Made by a program: the position numbers and the translations under genes. The notes beneath the pieces are model-generated. The model did not search any database and had not been told where the DNA came from. It worked only from the letters and a program-made list of their open reading frames with translations. From NCBI GenBank assembly GCA_002401775.2, contig NVUB02000141.1, forward strand, positions 1-46,795: a stretch of DNA of 46,795 nt, read 5' to 3'. The DNA is from Ectothiorhodospiraceae bacterium (GTDB taxonomy: Bacteria > Pseudomonadota > Gammaproteobacteria > SZUA-152). Every line of letters begins with the position of its first letter. Position 1 is the stretch's first letter. Below, in pieces: positions 1 through 9,003 of the stretch.

Positions 1-14
1 ACTTTTTTTAAGGG

Positions 15-37
15 GTTTGTCGCAGTGGCCGACAAAC
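15..37. other. 8-bp perfect hairpin upstream of the first gene
   Basis: Positions 15-22 and 30-37 form a perfect 8-bp inverted repeat with a 7-base loop. It lies in the non-coding stretch 1-217 between the window edge and the first gene. By Pseudomonas gene order a divergent hemA would lie just off the left edge, so this may belong to its leader. There is no U-run on the correct side, so I do not call it a terminator. Confidence 0.35.
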
Positions 38-232
38 AACCCTGATAGTTTGCGGATAGTGCGGTTAAAAATACGATGCGTGAACGTGGTGCGTTCCCGG
101 TGGTCGTAGTTTACAGTGCCAGTTATTGGTTTATATTGATGTTTATAGTCGGCCTACGCAGGGAGTGTGGGTAGTGTGGGGAGAAATAGGCCCCGTTTTT
201 TTGGACACGCGTAATTTTTGGAGTTATTTATT

Positions 233-2032
233 TTGGAACGAGTAATTTTTGATCGATTCATCTTCAGACCTTTATTCTTCAGGACTTCAGCGAAGAAGGC
301 GGTGTCTTCCCTGTTTTTACCTTCTGCTTTGTTGCTGGCGGTATCGTTGGCTACGGGCTGTGCGACACACCAGCCGATGTCGAATACTCAGGCGTCCAAA
401 AACCCTGAGATGCCTTTAATGGATATGTCAGGGCTTGAGTCGGCGAACTTTTCCCCTGAGGTTATGTATCAGTTGTTGGTCGCAGAGGTGGCGGGGCAGC
501 GTGGCCAGGTGGGTGTGGCTGTGGCTAATTATCTGGCGGCTGCTCGTGCTTCTCGAGATGCTCAGGTGGCAGAACGGGCGGCGCGTATTTCGATTTATGC
601 GCAGGCCTTACAGCAAGCCACAGAGGCGGCTGAACTGTGGGTGGAATTAGCCCCTTATGATGCTGAGGCCCGTGAGGTGCTGGCGCCGCTATTGTTGACG
701 TTTGGCAGGGCTTCCGAAGCGGTGGAGCATTATCAACGGTATATTGAATTGTCGGCGGATAAACCCGATCAGGGTTTTTTGCAGATTGCTGGTCAATTAG
801 GACGCGCTAAAAGTCCTCTGGCGGCAATGTCGGTGATGGATACGCTGGTAGCGACCCAACCCCAAAATCCTTATGCCTGGCTGGGACACAGTGAATTAAC
901 GTTGCGGCAGGCCAAGTTGGACACTGCCATGGAATCAGTGGACAAAACACTGGATTTGAAACCGCACTGGGCGTCTGCCGTTGTGGTGCGGGCGCGTATT
1001 ATGGCATTGCAGGGAGACCGGGCTGGCGCCTTAGAATACTTGAAGAATGAACGTGATGGCGGACTGGAAGATGACGTCACTGTGGGATTGAGTTATGCCC
1101 GTTTACTGACGGAAGACAAGCAATTAAAAAAGGCTCGCGTCGAATTTGAGCGTTTAGCGGAGCGTGAACCCCGCAATGCCGAGGTTCATTACGCCGCAGG
1201 TGTGCTGGCATTGCAATTGAAAGATCTGGACAAGGCAGAGTTACGTTTGAAGCGTGTTCTGCGTCTGCGCCAACGTCAGCTGGAAACTAATTATTATCTG
1301 GGGCGCGTTTATGAGCTGAAACACGAACCGGATCAGGCGCTAAAACATTATTTTGCCGTGCGTCACGGGGAATATTACCTGGGCGCGCAAACGCGGGCCG
1401 CCAATTTGATGTCGGATCAGGGCAAGCTGGACCAGGCCTTGGAACATATCCGGTCGTTACGGGTTTCCAATGAGCAGGAGCAGATCAGGTTATATTTGGT
1501 TGAAGGCGAATTGCTTCGTAATGCGGGAAAATACGAACAGGCTTTGACATTTTTCAGTGAAAAACTGGAAGCCATGCCCAATGACACTGCGCTGCGCTAT
1601 GCGCGTGCGTTGGTCGCTGAAAAGGCAAACAAACTGGACGTAGCAGAGAGTGATTTACGGGAAATTATTGAACGCGAGCCTAGCAATGCCCAGGCACTTA
1701 ACGCATTAGGGTATACGCTGGCCGACCGTACTGAGCGCCTCGAAGAGGCTCTGGGGTATATTGAGCGGGCATTGAAGGTTGAACCGGCCGATGCAGCCAT
1801 TATTGATAGTATGGGATGGGTGCAGTTTCGTATGGGCAACCATAGCGAAGCGGTTGAGTTGCTGCGCAAAGCTTTGGCTCTCATTAAGGATCCTGAAATT
1901 GCTGCGCACCTGAGTGAAGTATTGTGGGAAATGGGTAACAAAAAAGATGCCTTGAATGTGTTGGAGGCTGCTCTGGAGGAGCATCCCAAACACAAGACGT
2001 TGATGGATGCTATGAAGCGTCTTGGATTATAG
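233..2032 (+). CDS. lbcA: TPR-repeat outer-membrane lipoprotein, LbcA-like
   Basis: This encodes about 599 residues: a hydrophobic leader ending in a lipobox-like ATGC, then an almost continuous array of tetratricopeptide repeats to the C terminus. The protein is therefore probably a periplasm-facing lipoprotein scaffold. The Pseudomonas gene in this position upstream of lolB (PA4667) encodes LbcA, the TPR partner of the protease CtpA that targets peptidoglycan hydrolases; I infer orthology from synteny and architecture. I prefer the TTG at 233, because a GGAG lies about 10 bases upstream; an in-frame TTG at 218 would add five residues. There is no ATG near the signal peptide. lolB follows after about 160 bases. 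Confidence 0.75.
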   Translation: MERVIFDRFIFRPLFFRTSAKKAVSSLFLPSALLLAVSLATGCATHQPMSNTQASKNPEMPLMDMSGLESANFSPEVMYQLLVAEVAGQRGQVGVAVANYLAAARASRDAQVAERAARISIYAQALQQATEAAELWVELAPYDAEAREVLAPLLLTFGRASEAVEHYQRYIELSADKPDQGFLQIAGQLGRAKSPLAAMSVMDTLVATQPQNPYAWLGHSELTLRQAKLDTAMESVDKTLDLKPHWASAVVVRARIMALQGDRAGALEYLKNERDGGLEDDVTVGLSYARLLTEDKQLKKARVEFERLAEREPRNAEVHYAAGVLALQLKDLDKAELRLKRVLRLRQRQLETNYYLGRVYELKHEPDQALKHYFAVRHGEYYLGAQTRAANLMSDQGKLDQALEHIRSLRVSNEQEQIRLYLVEGELLRNAGKYEQALTFFSEKLEAMPNDTALRYARALVAEKANKLDVAESDLREIIEREPSNAQALNALGYTLADRTERLEEALGYIERALKVEPADAAIIDSMGWVQFRMGNHSEAVELLRKALALIKDPEIAAHLSEVLWEMGNKKDALNVLEAALEEHPKHKTLMDAMKRLGL

Positions 2033-2100
2033 GCGGCTTAACTGTGCGGCAGGGTTGGACGGTTAGACTGGCAACCGGTCGCTTGAGTCATTGTGTTTTT

Positions 2101-2135
2101 TTTAATGATGTTTAGTTATGTTTAGTTATGTTTAA
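2101..2135. repeat. 10-bp tandem repeat in the lbcA-lolB gap
   Basis: Two exact copies of TTTAGTTATG occupy 2111-2120 and 2121-2130, flanked by decayed copies on both sides. The repeat is in the 160-base gap before lolB and codes for nothing visible. It is one of many short tandem duplications in this window. Confidence 0.7.
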
Positions 2136-2192
2136 CAACAGGCTTATCAAGCGATTGATGGAAAAGGCGCTGCGCACGCCTCGAAAAACGTC

Positions 2193-2903
2193 GTGTCCAT
2201 AGTTTTCAGGATGCGTTTTCTTTCAGGGATATTATTTTTTGCGCTAATGTTGGTGCAGCTTGCGGGCTGTACTACTTCACCTAAATTACCTGATGTTGAG
2301 CTAGAGCGACTCTGGCAGCAGCACCGCCAGTCTTTAGTGGAGCAGACGGAGTGGACTTTGGCAGCCCGTGTTGCTGGCCATAGCGAGGATGATGGCTGGA
2401 GTGGTAAAATAACGTGGGTTCAGGGTGACGCGGATTTCCAAATACATTTCCAAGCTCCCTTTGGTCAAGGTGCGGTTCAATTAACGGGCGGGCCAGAACA
2501 GGTGGAAATGCGGATCTCGGATGGCCAGGTTTTTGTGGCTGAAGACGCAGAATCGCTATTGTTTCGTCAGTTAGGTTGGCATATGCCCCTCAAAGGGTTG
2601 CGCTATTGGGTATTAGGTCTGCCGATGCCGACACCGGGGGCGGCCAATACTTATGAATCCAGCAACATTGACGATGAGGTTGAGCTGACCTTCGATGACG
2701 TTGGACGCCTTGCCCGTTTGCGACAAGCGCAATGGCAAGTGGATTATTCGGGTTACCGTTCGGTGGACGGGCTGATGTTGCCTAAAAAAGTGTATCTTGA
2801 AAATGATACGTTCAGCTTGCGGTTAGTGATTGATCGCTGGCAATTCCCGAAACCAAATTTCCTAAACCGCACATACCACACCAGCAAACCTGTTGATGAC
2901 TGA
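2193..2903 (+). CDS. lolB: outer-membrane lipoprotein receptor LolB
   Basis: LolB accepts lipoproteins from the periplasmic carrier LolA and inserts them into the outer-membrane inner leaflet. The 236-residue product has a signal peptide ending in a clear lipobox (LAGC, Cys about residue 26) and a body of normal LolB length with the expected beta-rich pattern, including a WxVDYSGY-like segment near residues 180-190. The start is GTG 2193 or ATG 2211; neither has a strong ribosome site, and both leave a working signal peptide. The gene overlaps ispE by 8 bases, the standard lolB-ispE arrangement of gammaproteobacteria. Confidence 0.9.
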   Translation: MSIVFRMRFLSGILFFALMLVQLAGCTTSPKLPDVELERLWQQHRQSLVEQTEWTLAARVAGHSEDDGWSGKITWVQGDADFQIHFQAPFGQGAVQLTGGPEQVEMRISDGQVFVAEDAESLLFRQLGWHMPLKGLRYWVLGLPMPTPGAANTYESSNIDDEVELTFDDVGRLARLRQAQWQVDYSGYRSVDGLMLPKKVYLENDTFSLRLVIDRWQFPKPNFLNRTYHTSKPVDD

Positions 2904-3819
2904 ACCCATAAATCCCGATTTTTCGGAAGCCCGTGTTTGGCGGGCCCCAGCCAAGTTAAATTTGTTTTTACACATTACCGGGCAGCGTTCCGATGGTTAC
3001 CATGAACTGCAAACCGTATTTCAGTTTCTGAATTACGGCGACGAGTTGCGATTTATGGTTCGGGACGATGGTGGTGTGAATCGCTCGAATGATGTTCCGG
3101 GAGTGCCTGAGTCATCAGATTTGGTGGTAAAAGCGGCTCGTCTGCTGCAAACGGAAACGGGATGCGAACAGGGCGTCGATATTTTACTCGATAAAAAAAT
3201 GCCCATGGGCGGTGGATTGGGTGGTGGCAGCTCCGATGCCGCTACCACTCTTGTGGCCCTTAACCAATTGTGGCGGCTGGCTCTGGATGAAAGTCGGTTG
3301 TGCGCACTAGGATTAATGCTGGGTGCCGACGTCCCCGTATTCGTTCAAGGTCGTGCAGCCTGGGCCGAAGGGATTGGCGAAAAACTCGAACCATTGGTGT
3401 TGCCAGAACCCTGGTTCGTGGTGATTGTGCCCGATGTTCATGTATCAACTTCTGCATTATTTACGGATGCGCAATTGACACGTGATGCCGAACCCATCAA
3501 AATAGGTGATTACCTCGGATGGATTGGCTCAGGCGGCGCGAGAAGTATTAGTGGCGCCTTTTTTGATGGGCCTAATTTAGCTAAACCGGTACTGAATAAT
3601 GTGTTTGAACCATTGGTTCGGGCAAAATACAGTGAAATTGATGCGGCGCTTACGTGGTTAACGCCATTAGCGCCAGCACGATTAACCGGTACCGGTGCCT
3701 GTGTTTTTGCGGCGTTTGCCGATGAGGCACAAGCACGTGAAGTCGCGCATCAAGCCGACGGACGCTGGCAGACGATAGTCGCCGCGGGCTGTAACCGGTC
3801 ACCGTTGTTTGACGAATAG
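2896..3819 (+). CDS. ispE: 4-diphosphocytidyl-2-C-methyl-D-erythritol kinase
   Basis: IspE phosphorylates CDP-methylerythritol with ATP in the MEP isoprenoid pathway. The protein is about 307 residues, the usual length. It shows the N-terminal PAKLNLFL motif and the GHMP-kinase glycine-rich ATP loop PMGGGLGGGSSDAA at about residues 97-110, then a C-terminal TGTGACVFA segment. I chose ATG 2896, which overlaps the last codons of lolB and implies translational coupling; a TTG directly before it is also in frame. It is followed by a palindromic repeat and tRNA-Gln. Confidence 0.95.
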   Translation: MTEPINPDFSEARVWRAPAKLNLFLHITGQRSDGYHELQTVFQFLNYGDELRFMVRDDGGVNRSNDVPGVPESSDLVVKAARLLQTETGCEQGVDILLDKKMPMGGGLGGGSSDAATTLVALNQLWRLALDESRLCALGLMLGADVPVFVQGRAAWAEGIGEKLEPLVLPEPWFVVIVPDVHVSTSALFTDAQLTRDAEPIKIGDYLGWIGSGGARSISGAFFDGPNLAKPVLNNVFEPLVRAKYSEIDAALTWLTPLAPARLTGTGACVFAAFADEAQAREVAHQADGRWQTIVAAGCNRSPLFDE

Positions 3820-3881
3820 GATCGCGAGCAACTGAATTGCGTGGTGGTCATTGGTAGTATAAAACTCATTAAATGCACCAT

Positions 3882-3957
3882 CCGTCATTCCCGGCGAAGG
3901 CCGGAACCCAGTGGTTTCAACGACATTCTGGATTCCGGCCTTCGCCGGAATGACGGG
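3882..3957. repeat. REP/MITE-like inverted repeat between ispE and tRNA-Gln
   Basis: Two arms of about 30 bases (3882-3911 and 3928-3957) are inverted and nearly identical, differing by one inserted C and about one substitution, with a 16-base spacer. Each arm holds its own small palindrome, CCGGCGAAGGCCGG on the left. Repeats of the CGTCATTCC...GGAATGACG type are dispersed in many proteobacterial genomes. The unit has no coding capacity and would fold into a long hairpin after ispE. Confidence 0.85.
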
Positions 3958-4013
3958 TTAAGACGTACGAAGGTTTATCGAATATTGGGTTAGTTTGTAA
4001 TAACCAACCGAAC

Positions 4014-4038
4014 AATCCTGCCGGATTCAGGCAGGATT
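4014..4038. other. 9-bp hairpin just before tRNA-Gln
   Basis: Positions 4014-4022 and 4030-4038 pair perfectly around a 7-base loop. The stem ends 19 bases before the mature 5' end of tRNA-Gln and is followed by an A-run rather than a T-run. It could be a processing structure in the tRNA precursor; that role is inference. Confidence 0.4.
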
Positions 4039-4057
4039 CGGAAAAAAGAGTTTATAT

Positions 4058-4132
4058 TGGGGCGTCGCCAAGCGGTAAGGCACTGGGTTTTGATCTCAGC
4101 ATGCGCAGGTTCGAATCCTGCCGCCCCAGCCA
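4058..4132 (+). tRNA. tRNA-Gln (anticodon TTG)
   Basis: The 75-base cloverleaf has paired acceptor arms (TGGGGCG with CGCCCCA), a normal D arm, the anticodon loop TTTTGAT with anticodon TTG, a GGTTCGAATCC T arm, and an encoded CCA end at 4130-4132. A tRNA-Gln between ispE and prs is the arrangement known from Pseudomonas. Confidence 0.97.
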
Positions 4133-4193
4133 ATAGAAATAAGTTCCTAGTGACTAGAAGCTAGGACTCGCTACTGAAGAAAAGAGGTGTAAC

Positions 4194-5147
4194 GTGTCTG
4201 ACGGCCGCATGATGGTGTTTACTGGTAACGCCAATGCTCAACTGGCTCAGGACGTGGCTAGCTACCTGAATATCTCCCTGGGAAAAGCCACTGTTGGGGA
4301 ATTCAGTGATGGTGAAATACAGGTCGATATTACGGAAAATGTCCGTGGCCGGGATGTTTTCATCATCCAGCCGACTTGTGCACCGACCAACAATAATTTG
4401 ATGGAATTGTTGGTGATGATTGATGCCGTGCGTCGTTCATCGGCGTATCGTATTACCGCCGTTATTCCGTATTTTGGTTATTCGCGACAAGATCGTCGTC
4501 CGCGTTCCGCGCGTGTGCCGCTAACGGCGAAATTGGTTGCCGACATGATTGTTACCGCCGGTGCCGATCGCGTATTGACGGTGGATTTACACGCTGATCA
4601 GATTCAGGGCTTTTTTGATAAGCCCGTCGACAACATTTATGCCTCACCGATTTTGCTGGGTGATGTCTGGCGCCGGGAATACCCGGACATGATCGTGGTG
4701 TCACCTGATGTCGGCGGTGTTGTCAGGGCGCGCGCACTTGCTAAACGCCTGGATGACGCTGATCTGGCCATCATTGATAAACGTCGCCCCAAACCTAATG
4801 TGGCCAAGGTGATGAATATCATCGGTGATGTGAAAGGCCGCACTTGTGTGCTGGTGGACGATCTGGTCGATACCGCCGGTACTCTGGCTCAAGCTGCCCA
4901 GGCGCTGAAAGATAAAGGTGCCACTAAAGTCGTGGCCTATTGTACGCACCCGGTATTGTCCGGGGCGGCGATTAAAAACATTACCCATTCGGTATTGGAT
5001 GAATTGGTGGTGACTGACACCATTCCTTTGTCCGATGCTGCTTTGGCGTGTGGACGCATTCGTCAGTTGTCTATTGCTGAACTATTGGCCGAAACCATGC
5101 GCCGCATCAGTAACGAGGAATCGGTTAGCTCATTGTTTATGGACTAA
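4194..5147 (+). CDS. prs: ribose-phosphate pyrophosphokinase
   Basis: PRPP synthetase makes phosphoribosyl pyrophosphate from ribose 5-phosphate and ATP for nucleotide, histidine, tryptophan and NAD synthesis. The 317-residue product has the family's usual length. It contains the RPPK substrate motif [11 protein letters not shown] near residues 97-107, the metal-binding [13 protein letters not shown] near 127-139, and the PRPP loop [10 protein letters not shown] near 221-230. The start is GTG 4194, preceded by AGAGGTG at a good distance; no upstream ATG competes. It lies 61 bases after tRNA-Gln and 231 bases before rplY. Confidence 0.97.
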   Translation: MSDGRMMVFTGNANAQLAQDVASYLNISLGKATVGEFSDGEIQVDITENVRGRDVFIIQPTCAPTNNNLMELLVMIDAVRRSSAYRITAVIPYFGYSRQDRRPRSARVPLTAKLVADMIVTAGADRVLTVDLHADQIQGFFDKPVDNIYASPILLGDVWRREYPDMIVVSPDVGGVVRARALAKRLDDADLAIIDKRRPKPNVAKVMNIIGDVKGRTCVLVDDLVDTAGTLAQAAQALKDKGATKVVAYCTHPVLSGAAIKNITHSVLDELVVTDTIPLSDAALACGRIRQLSIAELLAETMRRISNEESVSSLFMD

Positions 5148-5305
5148 AAGTTTATGGATGTATAGCAGGACTAGTCAGCAAGATTAAAGCACTGGTTTTA
5201 AGCGCCAGGCTAAAAGAATTGTTAACGGGTTTGCCACATAACGGCAAATGCCGGTAGTAATACCCCGCTTTGGTCGCAAAGGTTGGGTGAATTAAAAGAT
5301 CGCAG

Positions 5306-5339
5306 GTCCGCATTAGCGTGTATCGATGCGGTCTTTTTT
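5306..5339 (+). terminator. rho-independent terminator or attenuator between prs and rplY
   Basis: The arms 5306-5313 and 5326-5333 pair over 7 of 8 positions with a 12-base loop, followed by six T residues (5334-5339). It ends prs transcription or attenuates read-through into rplY, which starts 40 bases later. Confidence 0.75.
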
Positions 5340-5378
5340 ATTGATAACTCTTAAAAAGAGTCACGTTGGAGAAATATC

Positions 5379-6023
5379 ATGTCCGTTGATTTTAATATTA
5401 ATGCTGAAAGCCGTTCAGACGTGGGGAAAGGTGCGAGCCGCCGCTTACGTCATGCTGGTAAAGTACCGGGTATCATCTATGGTTCCGGGAAAGACCCTGT
5501 GTCATTGACCACAGACGGCAATCAGTTGATGCACCATCTGGAGCACGAAGCTTTTTATTCACACATCCTTACGGTTACCCTCGACGGTAAAGCTGAAAAG
5601 GTTGTGCTGAAAGATTTGCAGCGTCATCCTGCCAAGCCAAAAATACTGCATGTCGATTTCTTGCGTGTTGGCGATAACGATGTCATTCACATGCAAGTGC
5701 CTGTGCATTTCATCAACGAAGAGTCTTCCGCTGGCGTTAAAGAGGGTGGCATGGTGTCGCATCTGATGAATTCCGTTGAAATCATCTGTAAAGCAAAAGA
5801 CCTGCCTGAATTCTTGACGGTCGATATGACTAACGTGGAATTGGGTGCCTCATTGCACTTGTCCGACATTGAAATGCCAAATGGCGTTGCCAGTGCTGCA
5901 CTGACTCATGGCGCGGATCACGATCTGCCAATTGTGAGTATTAACGCACCTAAGGGTGGCGGTGAAGACGAAGAGACTGAAGAAACTGAAACACCTGCTG
6001 ATGCAGGTGATGCGGCCGAATAG
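5379..6023 (+). CDS. rplY: 50S ribosomal protein L25, long (CTC/TL5) form
   Basis: L25 binds 5S rRNA in the large ribosomal subunit. This 214-residue protein is the two-domain form: the N-terminal L25 domain (about residues 1-95, with the [20 protein letters not shown] motif) and the C-terminal beta domain, ending in an acidic tail rich in Glu and Thr. It differs from the short E. coli protein and matches the form usual in Pseudomonas. ATG 5379 is preceded by GGAG at a good distance. pth follows after 44 bases, and this pairing is conserved. Confidence 0.95.
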   Translation: MSVDFNINAESRSDVGKGASRRLRHAGKVPGIIYGSGKDPVSLTTDGNQLMHHLEHEAFYSHILTVTLDGKAEKVVLKDLQRHPAKPKILHVDFLRVGDNDVIHMQVPVHFINEESSAGVKEGGMVSHLMNSVEIICKAKDLPEFLTVDMTNVELGASLHLSDIEMPNGVASAALTHGADHDLPIVSINAPKGGGEDEETEETETPADAGDAAE

Positions 6024-6067
6024 CCTCGTCATCTGTTCTTGAGCAGATAGCCGCAAAGAAGCCGACA

Positions 6068-6649
6068 TTGTCGTCGTGTGTGCAATTAATCGTTGGCCTG
6101 GGGAATCCTGGGCCAAAGTATCAGCAAACACGACACAACGTCGGCTTTATTTTTGTGGACGAACTGGCGCGCAGTAAGGGCGCCTCGTTCAAACTGGAAA
6201 ACAAATTTCACGGCGATGTTTGCAAACTATCGCTGTCAGGTAACGATGTCTGGTTACTTAAACCCAATACCTTTATGAATTTAAGCGGCAAGGCTGTCGC
6301 TGCACTTGCACGATTTTATAAAATCGAACCGGAATCGGTACTGCTGGTACATGACGAGCTGGATATACCGCCGGGCCAACTGCGCCTCAAAAAAGGCGGA
6401 GGACACGGTGGCCACAACGGCCTGCGCGACACCATCGCGCAACTAGGCAGTAAAGAATTTATGCGCTTACGCGTAGGCATAGGGCATCCGGGCAACAGCC
6501 GCGATGTATCGAACTACGTACTGGGTAAAGCGCCGCAGGACGAGCAAATCGACATTGATGCCGCCATGGATGAAGCCATGAGCACCCTGCCACAGATCCT
6601 TGAAGGCGAAATGCAAGCCGCCATGAACAGGCTGCATAGCCGTAAGTAG
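6068..6649 (+). CDS. pth: peptidyl-tRNA hydrolase
   Basis: Pth recycles tRNA by cleaving peptidyl-tRNA released from stalled ribosomes. The 193-residue protein is of normal length. It has the GLGNPG motif (about residues 10-15), the TRHNVGF segment with catalytic His23, the VHDELD motif with the catalytic Asp, and the GGGHGGHNGLR loop. The start appears to be TTG 6068, since AAAGAAG lies upstream; a GTG at 6080 is the alternative, and no ATG is available. It sits in the conserved rplY-pth-ychF series. Confidence 0.95.
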   Translation: MSSCVQLIVGLGNPGPKYQQTRHNVGFIFVDELARSKGASFKLENKFHGDVCKLSLSGNDVWLLKPNTFMNLSGKAVAALARFYKIEPESVLLVHDELDIPPGQLRLKKGGGHGGHNGLRDTIAQLGSKEFMRLRVGIGHPGNSRDVSNYVLGKAPQDEQIDIDAAMDEAMSTLPQILEGEMQAAMNRLHSRK

Positions 6650-6771
6650 TCGCTAGGAGCGAGGGGCGAGTGTCTGGGAAAAGCCTCAGTGCCTAACGCA
6701 CGTATGCGACTTAGCTAATCCGACCCTCGACACTAGAACCTCGAAACTTATTAATTAGAGACTAAAAAAAT

Positions 6772-7863
6772 ATGGGCTTTAAATGCGGCATCGTCGGCCT
6801 GCCAAATGTCGGCAAATCCACGCTTTTTAATGCGCTGACCAAAGCGGGCATACAGGCGGCTAATTATCCGTTTTGCACCATCGAGCCAAACGTTGGCATA
6901 GTGCCCGTACCAGACCCGCGTTTGGATGCGCTGGCAAAAATAGTAGAACCAGAGCGGGTAATGCCCACTACTATTGAATTCGTGGACATTGCCGGATTGG
7001 TCGCAGGTGCCTCAAAAGGTGAAGGACTGGGCAATCAGTTTCTCGCCAACATCCGTGAAACGGATGCCATCGCCCACGTCGTACGGTGTTTTGAAGATGG
7101 CGACGTCGTACACGTTGCGGGCAAAATTGATCCGCTGGGTGACATTGAAGTTATCGACACCGAGCTGGCATTGGCTGATCTCGACTCCGTCGACAAAGCC
7201 ATCAACCGCGTTGGCCGAGTTGCCAACTCCGGTGACAAAGAAGCCAAAGCCAAGCTCGTGCTACTGGAAAAAATCAAAGTCGAGCTAGACCAAGGCAAAC
7301 CCGTGCGCGGCATGGGGCTGGACGAAGACGAGCAGGCCCTGTTAAGTGACATGTTCCTGCTCACCGCCAAGCCCACCCTATACGTCGCCAACATCGCCGA
7401 AGATGGCATGGAGAATAACCCTTTGCTGGAAAAAGTGCGGGAGTTTGCCATTGCCGAGGGGGCTGGTGTCGTAGCGGTATGCGCCTCTATCGAATCCGAA
7501 TTATCCGAACTGGACGATGACGAACGTGATGAGTTCCTAGAGGAGCTGGGGCTGGAAGAGCCGGGTCTGAATCGCGTCATTCGCGCCGGTTATAGCCTGT
7601 TAAGCCTGCAAACCTACTTCACCGCCGGTGTAAAAGAAGTGCGCGCCTGGACCGTCGCCATCGGTGCAACAGCACCACAATCCGCCGCCGTCATCCACAC
7701 CGACTTCGAAAAAGGCTTCATTCGCGCCGAAGTCATCGCCTACGACGACTATATTGCCGGAAATGGTGAGCAGGGCGCCAAAGAGGCCGGAAAGTGGCGC
7801 TTGGAAGGTAAGGAATACATCACCCAGGACGGTGACGTAATGCACTTCCGTTTTAATGTTTGA
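6772..7863 (+). CDS. ychF: ribosome-associated ATPase/GTPase YchF
   Basis: YchF (OLA1 family) is a universal P-loop NTPase that binds ribosomes and prefers ATP; it is linked to translation control and oxidative stress. The 363-residue product shows GLPNVGKS at residues 9-16, the DIAGLV switch segment near 72-77, and a C-terminal TGS domain with the family's [16 protein letters not shown] segment. It ends the conserved block. The next genes are on the opposite strand. Confidence 0.97.
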   Translation: MGFKCGIVGLPNVGKSTLFNALTKAGIQAANYPFCTIEPNVGIVPVPDPRLDALAKIVEPERVMPTTIEFVDIAGLVAGASKGEGLGNQFLANIRETDAIAHVVRCFEDGDVVHVAGKIDPLGDIEVIDTELALADLDSVDKAINRVGRVANSGDKEAKAKLVLLEKIKVELDQGKPVRGMGLDEDEQALLSDMFLLTAKPTLYVANIAEDGMENNPLLEKVREFAIAEGAGVVAVCASIESELSELDDDERDEFLEELGLEEPGLNRVIRAGYSLLSLQTYFTAGVKEVRAWTVAIGATAPQSAAVIHTDFEKGFIRAEVIAYDDYIAGNGEQGAKEAGKWRLEGKEYITQDGDVMHFRFNV

Positions 7864-7965
7864 GGCAAGTGCATTAGGTATAAAACAGCCATAATACCGT
7901 TGGCAAGTAGAGCAAGCGATAATAGGCTTGGCGCTATATTGTCTTTCGCTTGATTCTGCCAATTA

Positions 7966-8265
7966 TCAGCAACGCTCCTCCCGGCTATGCCAAACCCGGA
8001 CAATTAGGGTCGTCTGTTGTTCGATACAGTAGCGAAGAGTGTATCCCCCTTGGCCAAAAGGGGCGAACAAGTCTCGAAATATGTCACAGCCTTCATCAAG
8101 GCAAGGCATTCCTGCTTCAGGGTTTTTGATCGGGATATTTACGGCGCTTAACAGGCGTTGACTGGCTTTTTTAGCGGCCAGGGGGTTATCTTTTATGATG
8201 AAGTCTCTTAACCGGGCGATATCTTGAGTTGCGCCAGGCAACCACTCTATTTTGTAGTGGGGCAC
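7966..8265 (-). CDS. RelE/ParE-family toxin
   Basis: This 99-residue protein has the RelE/ParE fold signature: an N-terminal beta strand followed by an ARLRDFI helix and K-A-x-R helix pattern, then the terminal strands RDLFAPFGQGGYTLRYCI and IVRVWHSRE. The start is GTG 8265, which lies inside the last codons of the antitoxin gene with a 19-base overlap, so the two are translationally coupled. Whether it attacks gyrase (ParE) or ribosome-bound mRNA (RelE) cannot be told from the sequence. Confidence 0.85.
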   Translation of the reverse strand: MPHYKIEWLPGATQDIARLRDFIIKDNPLAAKKASQRLLSAVNIPIKNPEAGMPCLDEGCDIFRDLFAPFGQGGYTLRYCIEQQTTLIVRVWHSREERC

Positions 8266-8513
8266 GGTTTTTCCTCATCTTCACCCCAGGACTCTAGCCA
8301 ATCCACTATAGCTTCATGCTTAATGGTTTCCCCTGTTTGTTTGTAGGCTTCCCAGCGTTCAAGCGTTTCCTGGCGTCGTCGTTCCTGGGCCTCTAATCGG
8401 CCGATGTAATCCCGCAAGGCTTCTTTGGTCAGGTAGCTTTTAGATCGTTTGGTCTTTTTTGCCAATTCCGCCAAGCGTTGCTCCAATTCTGGTTCTAGTC
8501 TTACGCCTAACAT
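8247..8513 (-). CDS. ribbon-helix-helix antitoxin of the RelE/ParE pair
   Basis: The 88-residue protein begins with a CopG/RHH pattern (VRLEPELEQRLAELAKKTKRS, then YLTKEALRDYI), the fold by which such antitoxins dimerise and bind DNA. Its C-terminal half is charged, rich in Glu, Arg and Trp, as expected for the toxin-wrapping tail. It is upstream of the toxin, overlaps it, and is preceded by a palindromic operator at 8545-8567, so autoregulation is very likely. Confidence 0.85.
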   Translation of the reverse strand: MLGVRLEPELEQRLAELAKKTKRSKSYLTKEALRDYIGRLEAQERRRQETLERWEAYKQTGETIKHEAIVDWLESWGEDEEKPCPTTK

Positions 8514-8544
8514 GGCTGGTACCCCATTGGTTGCTACCGTTAAA

Positions 8545-8593
8545 AATGTTTAACGTAATTAAACATTGTTTAACAACGTTTAATTTTGTTAAA
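8545..8593 (-). promoter_or_regulatory. probable antitoxin operator: 9-bp palindrome plus GTTTAA half-sites
   Basis: AATGTTTAA (8545-8553) and TTAAACATT (8559-8567) form a perfect inverted repeat with a 5-base centre, about 32 bases upstream of the antitoxin start. Two or three more GTTTAA/GTTAA half-sites follow up to 8593. The AT-rich composition also suits a promoter. A role in repression by the antitoxin is inferred from position. Confidence 0.7.
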
Positions 8594-8794
8594 AAATAGC
8601 ACTTTTATTTACTTTCTGCACTTGCCGCCACCGGTTAACGGTATTAAACCCATGCCCATATTTTAGGAAAAAATTAAAGTGAGGCGAGAACAGAACGCGT
8701 TCGCATAACCAGTATGGTGATCTGACGTACTTTCAGCCAAATGTTTGAGAAACGGATTATGGGAGCAAAATTACCCTGAAAACTGGACAAAAGC

Positions 8795-8823
8795 TGGACA
8801 AAAGAGCCCGAAAACCCTACAAT
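8795..8823 (+). promoter_or_regulatory. sigma-70 promoter of tRNA-Met
   Basis: TGGACA (8795-8800) and TACAAT (8818-8823) are separated by exactly 17 bases and lie about 40 bases before the tRNA. The preceding 11 bases repeat the -35 region (CTGGACAAAAG twice), so two -35-like elements are in tandem. Confidence 0.7.
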
Positions 8824-8864
8824 CTCGCCTCTTCAAATCCGGCATACCGGATCATCTCTCAAAT

Positions 8865-8941
8865 GGCTACATAGCTCAGTTGGTTAGAGCACATCACTCA
8901 TAATGATGGGGTCCCTAGTTCGAATCTAGGTGTAGCCACCA
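8865..8941 (+). tRNA. tRNA-Met (anticodon CAT), elongator type
   Basis: The 77-base cloverleaf has acceptor arms GGCTACA/TGTAGCC, a D arm AGCTCAGTTGGTTAGAGC, anticodon loop CTCATAA, a T arm with GTTCGAATC, and an encoded CCA (8939-8941). It closely resembles the elongator methionine tRNA of enterobacteria. It has its own promoter and terminator and marks the left side of a decayed accessory region. Confidence 0.95.
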
Positions 8942-8968
8942 TATTCTTAAGTACTATCAATCATTTAC

Positions 8969-9003
8969 GGCCTGCCAGCGAACCGCTTGCGGGCCATTTT
9001 TGT
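8969..9003 (+). terminator. rho-independent terminator of tRNA-Met
   Basis: The arms 8969-8979 and 8985-8995 pair at 10 of 11 positions (one T-G wobble, one mismatch) around a 5-base loop, followed by ATTTTTGTTT. It ends transcription about 60 bases after the tRNA. Confidence 0.85.

Noticed and set aside
15-37. hairpin considered as a terminator of an off-window gene
   Set aside because: There is no U-run on the 3' side in either direction.
7035-7580. 181-residue minus-strand open frame opposite ychF
   Set aside because: It is very Ser-rich and is the antisense shadow of a highly conserved gene.
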